Shown one piece after another: positions 33,370 through 42,200 of a stretch of DNA of 63,393 nucleotides; position 1 is the first letter of the stretch, and the number at the start of each line of letters is the position of its first letter. The notes below the pieces were generated by a model. That model saw nothing but the letters and a program-made list of their open reading frames with translations. It ran no database searches and was not told the DNA's origin. Position numbers and translations under genes: made by a program. This DNA is from JBKHYG01 sp046565595 (GTDB lineage: Bacteria > Actinomycetota > AC-67): the NCBI GenBank assembly GCA_046565595.1, contig JBKHYG010000017.1:1-63393 (forward strand). Direction: 5' to 3'.

Positions 33370-35301
33370 GTGGTAATCGAGTCACCTCTCACCGCGCTAG
33401 CGGTCATAGTCGGTCTAGGCATCACCGCCCAATGGATCGCGTGGCGATTCGACCTGCCCGCGATCCTGTTGCTCTTGGCGGGCGGGATCATGCTGGGTCC
33501 GGTCACCGGAGCCCTCTCGCCCGATCGGGTCTTCGGAGACGCGCTACTTCCGTTCGTGTCCGTCGCGGTCGCCATCATCCTGTTCGAGGGCGGGTTGACG
33601 CTGGATCTCCGAGATCTCGGCGCTCATGGGCGTGCGGTGACGCTGTTGGTCACCGTCGGCGCGGTGGTCACCTGGGCGACAGCGACGCTCGCTGCCCGCT
33701 TCTTCCTGTTCGAGAACTGGTCGCTCTCTTTCCTGATCGGCGCCATCGTGGTCGTCAGCGGACCGACGGTGATCATCCCGCTGCTGAGACAGGTCAGACC
33801 GAACAAACAGACCTCCACCGTGCTGCGGTGGGAAGCGATACTGATCGACCCCATCGGCGCGATCATGGCGGTCCTGGTCTACGAGGTCATCCTCGCCGAG
33901 GGCGGCACGCTGGGACAGATCGTCTTCTCGAACCTGCTGAACGCCTTCTTCATCGGCGGCGTCGTCGGGGGCGTCGGCGCGATCGCGATGATCCAGCTCC
34001 TGAAGCGTTACCTGTTGCCCGATTTCCTGCATGTGGCCGTGACGCTCGCGATCGTCATCGGAGCGTTCGCCGGATCGAACGCGCTACACGAGGAGAGCGG
34101 CCTACTGGCGGTCACGGTCATGGGCGTCGTGTTGGCCAGCCAACGTTCCGTGCATGTGCGTCACATCCTCGAGTTCGAGGAGAACCTGCGAACCCTGTTG
34201 TTGAGCGGATTGTTCATCGTCCTAGGGGCCCGCCTGGGTCTGGACGACCTGCGGCAAGCGGCGACGCTTCCGGTCCTCGGCTTCTTGGCCGTGCTGATCT
34301 TCATCGCACGACCACTAGCCGTTGTCGTATCGACCTGGCGATCGACGCTTTCCAAGAAGGAGCGCGTCTTCCTGTCCTGGGTCGCACCACGCGGGATCGT
34401 CGCCGCCGCTGTCGCATCGCTGTTCGCCTTCAAACTGGCCGACCATTTCGAGCCCCTGAGCGGAGGCGAAGGCACGATCTTCCTGTCAGGTGCAGGAAGG
34501 CTGGTTCCCACGACCTTCGCCGTGATCCTGGGCACGATCGCGATCTACTCGACGACCGCCAAGCCTCTGGCGTCGAAGCTCGGGATCACCTCGAAGACGG
34601 CCAGCGGCGTGCTGATCGTCGGCGGCAACGAGTTCACCCGTGATCTCGCGTTGGTGTTGCAGGATCAGGATGTTCGCGTGGTGCTGGCGGACACTGCGTG
34701 GGACGCCGTAACAAAGGCCAGGCAACGCGGCGTCAAGGAGACCTTCTACGGGAGCGTCCTTTCGGATTCCGCGATGAGCGAACTCGATCTGACAGGGATG
34801 GGGATCCTGCTGGCGCTGACTCAGAACGACGAGGTGAACGCGCTCGCCACGCAGCATTTCGTGCACATGTTCGATCGGAAGGGCGTGTTCCAGGTCTCGC
34901 CTCGGAGTGGTCATCATCGTCAACAGCTCGCCTCGCACATGCGGGGACGCGTGTTCGCAGCCGACGATGCGACGCTGGTCGAGCTCACCGCACGACTCGC
35001 TGCCGGCCACAAGATCAAGGTCAAGAAGCTGACCGAGGCCTCGCCCTACCAGTCGCTGGTCGAGGAATACGGCGACACCATGCTGCCACTGCTGATCATC
35101 GAACCCGATGACGAAGTCCTGCCGTTCGCTGCAGACGAGACACCTGCAACTCCGCCCGGCGCGCGGCTGGTGGCGCTGATGCCCGCGCCGACCCCGGTCG
35201 AGAAGGCCATCGCGAAACAGAGCGAAAAGAAGAAGCGCGACGACGAACTTCAGGACGCATCGCAGGGCGAGACGCAGAGCGCGGATTCGCCGACCGGCTA
35301 G
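33370..35301 (+). CDS. CPA1/NhaP-type cation:proton antiporter with TrkA-like domain
   Basis: The protein has 643 residues. About 12 membrane helices (1-405) include GGIMLGPVTGALSPD, FEGGLTLDLRDL and VVSGPTVIIPLLRQVRPNKQ, and the late motif LSWVAPRGIVAAAVASL, typical of NhaP-like exchangers. A cytosolic TrkA-N-like nucleotide-binding region (about 410-535, GVLIVGGNEFTRDLALVLQD) follows; the usual GxGxxG is not intact. A Lys/Glu-rich tail ends the protein. It probably exports Na+ or K+ against protons for pH or salt balance. GTG 33370 is supported by a leaderless -10. Its stop overlaps the convergent LOG-family stop by 4 bases. Confidence 0.92.
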   Translation: MVIESPLTALAVIVGLGITAQWIAWRFDLPAILLLLAGGIMLGPVTGALSPDRVFGDALLPFVSVAVAIILFEGGLTLDLRDLGAHGRAVTLLVTVGAVVTWATATLAARFFLFENWSLSFLIGAIVVVSGPTVIIPLLRQVRPNKQTSTVLRWEAILIDPIGAIMAVLVYEVILAEGGTLGQIVFSNLLNAFFIGGVVGGVGAIAMIQLLKRYLLPDFLHVAVTLAIVIGAFAGSNALHEESGLLAVTVMGVVLASQRSVHVRHILEFEENLRTLLLSGLFIVLGARLGLDDLRQAATLPVLGFLAVLIFIARPLAVVVSTWRSTLSKKERVFLSWVAPRGIVAAAVASLFAFKLADHFEPLSGGEGTIFLSGAGRLVPTTFAVILGTIAIYSTTAKPLASKLGITSKTASGVLIVGGNEFTRDLALVLQDQDVRVVLADTAWDAVTKARQRGVKETFYGSVLSDSAMSELDLTGMGILLALTQNDEVNALATQHFVHMFDRKGVFQVSPRSGHHRQQLASHMRGRVFAADDATLVELTARLAAGHKIKVKKLTEASPYQSLVEEYGDTMLPLLIIEPDDEVLPFAADETPATPPGARLVALMPAPTPVEKAIAKQSEKKKRDDELQDASQGETQSADSPTG

Positions 35302-36335
35302 ACGCGTTCGTTCAGGCGATCGATCAGCCGGCGTAGGCGGCCGGTGCGCGCGCGGTCGTAACTGAGCACGATCCTCGGGAACTCGAGCGCATCCTCGTCT
35401 CGGACCTCCTGCGGATAGGGATCGCAACGCATTATCGGTCCGTGCAAGACATCGGCGAACTCCTCGGACAGTTCGGCAAGCAGAGCGTCACTGGGTTCCT
35501 TGCGCAGACGGATCACGAGCTCACCGCCCACATACCGCTCCGAGTGGTAGATGCGATAGAAGCGCTCGACCTCTTCGACCGTCTCGTCGATGCTGTCGGT
35601 GACGCGGTAGAGGTCCAGATCGCTCGAGTCGATGAAGCCGCGATCCGCGACGACCTCGCGGATGAAGCGGTCGAAGCGGGCCCAGTAGTCGTTCTCGGGA
35701 GTGTCGAGCATGACGATCGGATGCATGTCGCTCTTGCCGGTCTGGATAAGGGTCAACAACTCGAAGCATTCATCCAGGGTCCCGAAGCCGCCTGGTAGCA
35801 GCACGAACGCGTCCGATTCCTTGACGAACATCAGCTTGCGGGTGAAGAAATAGCGGAAGTTCAACAACTTCGGATCGCTGGCGATCACGGGGTTCGGTTC
35901 CGCCTCGAAAGGCAGCACGATGTTGACGCCGATGGCATGCTCGGCTTCGGCTCCCTCATGACCCGCATGCATGATCCCTGGTCCGGCGCCGGTCACGATC
36001 ATCCATCCGCGTTGGGCCATCGTGTGCGCGAGTTCCTTAGCGGCCTCGTACTCGGGATGACCTGCGGGGGTGCGGGCGGACCCGAAGATCGTGAGCTTCG
36101 GACGGTCCCGCAACGAGTGGTAGAGCTTGAACGCCGTGCGCAGTTCCTTCAGTGCCGAGTTCGCGATCTTGAGATCCAGTCGAGGGATGCCGTCGGTAGC
36201 GATACCTAGGACGCTGCCGACCGCTTCGAGCGCGATCCTCTTGTCGAGGGGAGACAGGTCACCCAGGAACTCGGCGAGGGCTTCGTCGATCGCCGGATCG
36301 CCGGTCGGACGCGGCAGACGCCGCCCGGTGCTCAT
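35298..36335 (-). CDS. LOG family (TIGR00730-like) protein
   Basis: This 345-residue protein contains the core of the lysine-decarboxylase-like/LOG family: IFGSARTPAGHPEYEAAKELAHTMAQRGWMIVTGAGPGIMHAGHEGA, and the PGGFGTLDECFE active-site motif. Family members are nucleoside 5'-monophosphate phosphoribohydrolases that release cytokinin-type bases or purines. It is longer than the usual 180-230 residues: extra N-terminal (about 75 residues) and C-terminal (about 90) parts are present. A long form is known in several bacteria and is annotated as TIGR00730. The physiological role is uncertain. Confidence 0.88.
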   Translation of the reverse strand: MSTGRRLPRPTGDPAIDEALAEFLGDLSPLDKRIALEAVGSVLGIATDGIPRLDLKIANSALKELRTAFKLYHSLRDRPKLTIFGSARTPAGHPEYEAAKELAHTMAQRGWMIVTGAGPGIMHAGHEGAEAEHAIGVNIVLPFEAEPNPVIASDPKLLNFRYFFTRKLMFVKESDAFVLLPGGFGTLDECFELLTLIQTGKSDMHPIVMLDTPENDYWARFDRFIREVVADRGFIDSSDLDLYRVTDSIDETVEEVERFYRIYHSERYVGGELVIRLRKEPSDALLAELSEEFADVLHGPIMRCDPYPQEVRDEDALEFPRIVLSYDRARTGRLRRLIDRLNERV

Positions 36336-36403
36336 ATCGGCAGGTCAACCATGCATCGAGTCATCGCGCCAGCCTATAACGGGCGCACCACGCGCCCACC
36401 GTC

Positions 36404-36431
36404 TTTCACACAAGGTTCACGTGTACTCCAC
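36404..36431 (+). promoter_or_regulatory. PHO-box-like direct repeats upstream of the orphan regulator
   Basis: TTTCAC (36404), GTTCAC (36415) and CTCCAC (36426) are spaced exactly 11 bases apart, as in actinobacterial PHO boxes (consensus GTTCACC). They end 33 bases before the GTG start of the regulator, where a leaderless transcript would begin, so they cover the -35 region. Confidence 0.6.
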
Positions 36432-36452
36432 CGAGGTCCAGGGCCAGCACCG

Positions 36453-36458
36453 TACCTT
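36453..36458 (+). promoter_or_regulatory. -10 element of a leaderless promoter (TACCTT)
   Basis: TACCTT lies 6 bases before the GTG start of the response regulator gene and downstream of the PHO-like repeats. Confidence 0.45.
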
Positions 36459-36464
36459 TGCTGC

Positions 36465-37166
36465 GTGACATCGGACCCAGTGCAGCCGAGGGTACTCATC
36501 GTCGAGGATGAAGTGACGATCGCGGACGCGATCCGCTACGCACTGGACCGCCATGGGTTCAGATGCGAGGTGGTCCATGATGGCCGGTCGGCTCTAGCCA
36601 GCGCGCGAGCGTCGTCTCCCGACCTCGTGCTCCTCGATCTCATGCTGCCCGGCCTTGACGGCAATGACGTCTGCCGAGAACTTCGTAAGACGTCTACCGC
36701 AGCGGTCATGGTCATCAGCGCCCGCGACTCTGAAGCGGACAAGGTGCTGGCTCTTGAACTGGGAGCTGATGACTATCTGACCAAACCCTTCGGTACAGCG
36801 GAGCTGATCGCTAGGGCTCGTGCACTGTTGAGACGGCAGAACCCCGTCGGAGATAGGACCATCGAGACGACGCTAGAAGCGGGCCCCATCGCCATGGATG
36901 TGGACAGACACGAGGCCTCGGTGCGGGGCGAACCCCTCGACCTCCCCCTGAAGGAGTTCGTCCTGCTCGAGGTCCTCGTGCGAAGAGCTGGCAGGCTCTG
37001 CTTGAGGGAACACCTCATCTCAGATGTATGGGGCCCCGATTACTTCGGGGACACCCGAACCCTCGATGTTCACATCAAGAGACTGCGAGAGAAGATCGAA
37101 GAGGACAAGCGGGAGCCCCGGCACCTGCTCACCGTTAGAGGACTCGGGTACAAGTTCCAACCGTGA
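36465..37166 (+). CDS. OmpR/PhoB-family response regulator (orphan)
   Basis: The protein has 233 residues. The receiver domain (about 8-122) has the acidic pair ED (14-15), phosphoacceptor Asp58 in LLDLMLPGLDG and the Lys in DYLTKPFGTAEL. The winged-helix DNA-binding domain (about 135-233) ends FGDTRTLDVHIKRLREKI and LLTVRGLGYKFQP, as in RegX3/PhoP. The GTG start follows a -10-like TACCTT at leaderless spacing; the longer upstream frame overlaps the PHO-like box and is rejected. No kinase gene adjoins: LOG diverges upstream and ftsH is convergent. It may be phosphorylated by the PhoR-like kinase at 49841-50971. Confidence 0.93.
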   Translation: MTSDPVQPRVLIVEDEVTIADAIRYALDRHGFRCEVVHDGRSALASARASSPDLVLLDLMLPGLDGNDVCRELRKTSTAAVMVISARDSEADKVLALELGADDYLTKPFGTAELIARARALLRRQNPVGDRTIETTLEAGPIAMDVDRHEASVRGEPLDLPLKEFVLLEVLVRRAGRLCLREHLISDVWGPDYFGDTRTLDVHIKRLREKIEEDKREPRHLLTVRGLGYKFQP

Positions 37167-37180
37167 ATCCCCCTTCACGG

Positions 37181-37211
37181 CAACGGGCGGCACCGATGGT
37201 GCCGCCCGTTG
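37181..37211. terminator. 14-bp bidirectional hairpin terminator
   Basis: A perfect 14-bp stem (CAACGGGCGGCACC and its complement) has the loop GAT. It lies between the convergent regulator and ftsH genes, 14 bases from each stop. No T-run follows. Confidence 0.75.
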
Positions 37212-37225
37212 GTCTACGCCATGAT

Positions 37226-39220
37226 TCAGACGACCGCCGGCCGAGGCTTGCCGTTACGCGATCTCGAAGAGTCTCCTCTTACCTTGCTCTCTGGCTCAGC
37301 TCTGACTGAATCGATAAGGGCATCCAACTCAGGACCGGTCAGCGTTTCCCGTTCGAGCAGTGATCCGACGATGGCGTCGACGACCTTCGAGTTCCGAGCA
37401 AGTATCGCCATGGCCCGTCGTTCTGCCCCCTCGATCAACGCGCGGATCTCCTCGTCGACGATCTCCATCAGAGAGGCCGAAAGGTTTCCCATCTGGGCGA
37501 GCTCCTTGCCCAGGAACACCTCGCCGCCCTTCCGGCCGACCGAGACACGACCCACCCGATCGCTCATCCCGTAGATCGTAACCATCTCGCGCGCGAGATC
37601 TGTCGCTGTCTGGAGATCCTGCTGACTGCCCGTCGAAAGTTCTCCGAGTCTGAGCAACTCGATCGCAGTGCCACCGAGGTGCGCAACCAATTGGCGTTCC
37701 ATCTCGGTCCGCTTCAAGATCATCCGATCAGCGAGCCGGTAGGCCGTCGTGTGCCCCAACGATCGTCCCCGGGCGACGATGGATATCTTGTTCACCGCCG
37801 GAAGCACACCTACTCCCGCAGCTGCGACCGCATGGCCGGCTTCGTGCAGTGCGACCAGATGCCGTTCCACTTCGGTCAAGATGTGGCTCCTCCGCTGAGG
37901 GCCCGCAAGGACACGATCGATGGCCTCTTCGAGGTCACGCTGTTCGATCGTCGAGCGCCGCTCACGAACCGCGAGAAGAGCTGCCTCGTTCACCAGGTTA
38001 GCTAGATCTGCCCCCGTGAACCCAGGGGTCTGGTGGGCGATCCTGCGAAGATCGACCACCCCCAGTGGTCGCTTAGTCGCGTACAGCGAAAGGATCTCAG
38101 CCCTTCCGTCCACATCGGGGACATCCACCACGACGCGCCGGTCGAAACGACCTGGTCGAAGGAGCGCCGGATCGAGGATGTCAGGTCGGTTGGTTGCCGC
38201 GAGGATCACGATGCCGCTCGAAACGCTGAAGCCATCCATCTCGACGAGCATCTGATTCAGCGTCTGCTCGCGCTCATCGTTCCCCTGACCCACCCCTGCT
38301 CCGCGAGCGCGGCCGGCAGCGTCCAGCTCATCGATGAAGATGATCGCGGGAGCTGCTTCGCGTGCCTGGCGGAAGAGATCACGCACCCGAGCTGCTCCCA
38401 CTCCGACCAGTGATTCGACGAACTCCGAACCGGAGAGACTGAAGAATGGAACGGCAGCTTCTCCAGCGACCGCCCGCGCAAGCAGGGTCTTCCCTGTACC
38501 CGGAGGGCCCGCCAGCAGGACGCCCTTGGGGGCGAGTGCACCAACCTCCTCGAAGCGTCCTGGATCCTTGAGGTAGTCGACCACCTCGCCCAGCTCGGTC
38601 TTGGCTTCAGGGTTCCCCGCCACATCGTCGAAAGTGATACCGCCTGGGCGATCCTCCTTGCGCCCGCTGAATCGGGAAAAACCTAGGAACTCAGCGCCCT
38701 GACCTCCACGATTCATCACCATGAAGAACAAGCCGAACATCGAGGCGAGGATCACGAGAGGCAACAGGAACTGGGCGATGAAACGCGTTCGGCCCTTGCC
38801 CGATTGATGGTCGATCTCGACTCGAGCTCCTGTCGAGATCATGCGGTCTATCAGGTTTGCGGTCTCAGCATCCGAGCGCGGATAGGCGGTCCAGAAGGTA
38901 TTCCCATCCTGGGTAACCAGACCGACCCTGGCGTCTTCGTCGTAGAAGGTAGCTGCGACGACAGCACCAGGCCGCATCGTCCTCTCAAGCTGGTCGTAGG
39001 TGAGTGGGCGACCCGGCGCCGCGGGTTGGATGCGATCCAGCAGGACGAAATAGAGGACGAAGAGCGCGATCACCATCGCGACCAACCCCAGGATAGGTCT
39101 CCCTAAGGCCAAGACTGATCCGATCGCACGCTTGAGCGGGTCAGGGAGTCGATGCGGATCCAATGCTTCCTTCACACGCGTTCGCATATCGGGGACATCC
39201 CCTCGGGTTCCGTGGGACAT
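37226..39220 (-). CDS. ftsH: ATP-dependent membrane metalloprotease FtsH
   Basis: The protein has 664 residues in normal FtsH order. One membrane helix (about 40-65), an extracytoplasmic region and a second helix (about 150-170) are followed by the AAA+ domain with Walker A GPPGTGKT (about 237), Walker B IIFIDELDA and the SRH ATNRPDILDPALLRPGRFDRRV, and the zinc protease with HEAGH (about 457). It degrades misassembled membrane proteins and some regulators. The ATG is 2 bases past the stop of the surface propeller gene and its AGGAG site lies inside that gene, so translation is coupled. It therefore appears to be in the phosphate-controlled pstS2 operon, an unusual place for ftsH. Elsewhere the genome may carry a housekeeping copy. 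Confidence 0.96.
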   Translation of the reverse strand: MSHGTRGDVPDMRTRVKEALDPHRLPDPLKRAIGSVLALGRPILGLVAMVIALFVLYFVLLDRIQPAAPGRPLTYDQLERTMRPGAVVAATFYDEDARVGLVTQDGNTFWTAYPRSDAETANLIDRMISTGARVEIDHQSGKGRTRFIAQFLLPLVILASMFGLFFMVMNRGGQGAEFLGFSRFSGRKEDRPGGITFDDVAGNPEAKTELGEVVDYLKDPGRFEEVGALAPKGVLLAGPPGTGKTLLARAVAGEAAVPFFSLSGSEFVESLVGVGAARVRDLFRQAREAAPAIIFIDELDAAGRARGAGVGQGNDEREQTLNQMLVEMDGFSVSSGIVILAATNRPDILDPALLRPGRFDRRVVVDVPDVDGRAEILSLYATKRPLGVVDLRRIAHQTPGFTGADLANLVNEAALLAVRERRSTIEQRDLEEAIDRVLAGPQRRSHILTEVERHLVALHEAGHAVAAAGVGVLPAVNKISIVARGRSLGHTTAYRLADRMILKRTEMERQLVAHLGGTAIELLRLGELSTGSQQDLQTATDLAREMVTIYGMSDRVGRVSVGRKGGEVFLGKELAQMGNLSASLMEIVDEEIRALIEGAERRAMAILARNSKVVDAIVGSLLERETLTGPELDALIDSVRAEPESKVRGDSSRSRNGKPRPAVV

Positions 39221-39222
39221 GT

Positions 39223-42200
39223 TTATCTCCTGGTCTCTGTCGTTAGAGGTCGCGGGATCGACATCACCGGACCTGCGTGCAAGCGTCGGCGCCTAGCCAT
39301 GACTGCCCCTCCAGTCCAGGCCAGAACCGCGAGAGCTAGGACGAACGCCATCGGCCCGACCGACGAGCTTTCGCTACGGCGCGCAGTGAAGTTGGCCCTC
39401 TCACTCGCCGCCTCGTGTTCTTCCTGCTTGGAACCCGTTCCTCCACCTGGAGGTGCAGGGGCAGGATTGATCGGCGGAGGGGCAACCGCCGCGACCACCG
39501 CCGTTTCCGGGACCCGGCCGTGCTTGATCGGCGGCCTCGTGTCTTCACCCTGAAGTTCACCGGTTCGTAGCTGCGGCGGATCCGGTGCGAGCACGCTAGG
39601 AAGTACGCGGACCCCCTCGGGCGAGCACGGCCCTGCTCCGCCGATAACCTCGACCGGGAGTTCAGCCCGATGGGTTCCGGTCTCCAAGGCGACCGTCACA
39701 CGGCCGGGCCGGAAGGCACACAGCAGTCCGCTGGTCGTACTAGGGACCAAAGAGCCTTCGAGCCGCAAGGGACTACCCGGATCGGCCGGATCCCGCTCGA
39801 CGAAATCCGCGATCGTCCGATCGCTAGAGACGAACCTGTGGTCCGGGACCAAGACATCCGACGGCCTGCACCGTTCATCAACCCCAGGTGTTTCGAGAAG
39901 GCCGCAAGGACGCTTGAACGGGAAGCGCACATGGAGAGCGTTCGCCTGATCCGTATCTGGTGACTGCAGCGCGTTCACCCCTCCCACATCCGGAAGGCGT
40001 CCAAGACCCAGCACATCCGACGCCTGTCCCGTTCTCAGGACCCGTCCCGCCGCAAGATCTATCGCGAGGTCGCGCAAGATGGGTATCGCCTGCAACTTGG
40101 TCGCGCCACCCATGACGGTGACCCTCAGCCAAGCGTGGTACGCGCCGTGTTGCGGCCTGTATCGCTCTCGCAGAGGGGACCCCCCCGTCCCTGCGGCAAC
40201 CATGGGGATCCCACCCGCACCAGCACCACCAACCCAGCCGACCAGGTTGCGTGCGTCGATGCCACCGGCGACGAAAGCTCGAGCACCTGCCTGCAAGATG
40301 GGCGTGATCGTTCCCGCATCCGCACGAGATGAATGGGGCAACACGATGGGATCATGGGCGACGACTACGACGGGCACCCCCTGGGCGCCAGATATCGCTA
40401 ACACCGATCCCAGCCAAGCGTCCTGCCTCTCGGGCGGATTCTGAGACGTAACGTCGAGGGCTAGGTTCTGCGAAGTGTCGAGTACCGCAACCCTCACGGT
40501 AGAGCCGGGTTCTCCGATGTCGAACGCGTAGTGGGTTCGAGCCCCAGGCTCCGGCTGAGCGGCTCCAGGCACGCTGACCCTGCGCACCCCTTCTGGCAAT
40601 GGTCCGGTTCCCCAGGGGGCAGGAGCCTTTGCATACACCTCGCGGAAGAAGCTGTTGGAGGCTGTGAGATCTGACTCTGTAAGGGGACCCGACGAGGCCA
40701 AACCAGGACGCAGATCTAGGGGTCCGAGAGCTCCATAGACCGGCACCGACAGGGACGAGAACAGATCGCGCACCGGGGCTAGCTCGTCAGGGATACCGAT
40801 CCGCCGCTGGTTCCCACCGTGGACCACTACCTCGATATCGCCGTTCTGGGCCGCAAGGTCCATCTCGCGGAGAGCTTGTGTGAGGACCACATCCGCGCGA
40901 GTGTCGATCCCCAAGGTTGGGCCGCACGAGATCCCGGTGCAAGCAGAATCGCTGACGAACCCGAACGAGGTCCCACCAAGTCTCGGCAGTTCGACGGTCC
41001 GATGCATGGGTGAGGGCTCCGGATCGCCCGATAGATCTACCCGCCAAACGCTCATGCTGGGCGGACCGCGGCGGTGACCTTCTCCGTTGTCCGCAGAGGC
41101 CGGAAACCCCCCGACCGCCCACCCACTTCCGCGTGCATCGAGCACCGCATCATGGATCGGGTCAGCGGGCGCAGGAGCATCGAAGACTGCCGAAACACTG
41201 CGTCGATAATCGTGACGAACATCCATCCAGCCGTCGGGGCCTCCGGCCATCAGACCGCCCCAAGCCTGGGCCAGCCTGCCGCCTCGCGCATACGTCTCCC
41301 CTACCCCCGTGACCGCGATGACCTGGTCGCCCGACGGGACCAGCGAGGTCACCGTGGCCGATAGCGCTGCTAACCCTCTGTGACTCCAATCGCCGTCCGC
41401 ATCCCTGACCAACATGAGCCCGCCAGTCCCGGCCGCAACGAGCCGCCCATCCGGAGCCAACGCCAGCGCCTGGAAGGAGTTCTCCTCGGCAACAGGTCCG
41501 AGATCCTGCACCTGCTGCCATCGTCCTCCTCGACGCTCTAGGAGAGTGCCTTGGCTACCGGCCGCGACCGGCATCCCGTCAGCTGTGACGCTCACTGCAC
41601 GAAGGGTCGCCTCCGTCCCAGAGCTATCGACTCGCCAGATCCCCCGGTCCAGGCGCAAGATGGTCCCAGCCTCACCGACGGCGAAACCGTTGCGAGGGTC
41701 CATCAGATGGAGCGCCAACAAGCCTCGATCGGTCATGGATGAGGCTCGGTGATCGACGACTATCCCGGCTGGATCGATCCGCAGGACAGTACCTCCCGCC
41801 CCTACTGCATATCCCTCTGCTCCGTAGAGATCAACATCCCTCAGATGCTCCCGGGTAGGAGTCGGCAAGCTGGTGACGCCGATCAGAGGATCGAGCCGAA
41901 CCAGTGTGCCGTTCTCGCCCACGGCGATACCTACCCCATCGGTATCCATGTCGACCGCAGTGAGCGGTTCGGTGACCACCGAAGGCCACCTCTCCAGGAC
42001 AGGTCGAGGCGGGTCGTCCGTGTACCGGCCGACCAGTCGATCCGTCGCCTGAAGATCCCGGATCGGGGTCACGCCCTCGAACGGGGTTACCCAACCATCG
42101 CGCAGGGAAGAGAAGCCAACACGCTGAACGAAACCGACAGGACTTGGCAACCTTCTCCAGGATCCCCCATCGAAGGAGAACAAGCCGGTTCCTCCGGCAA

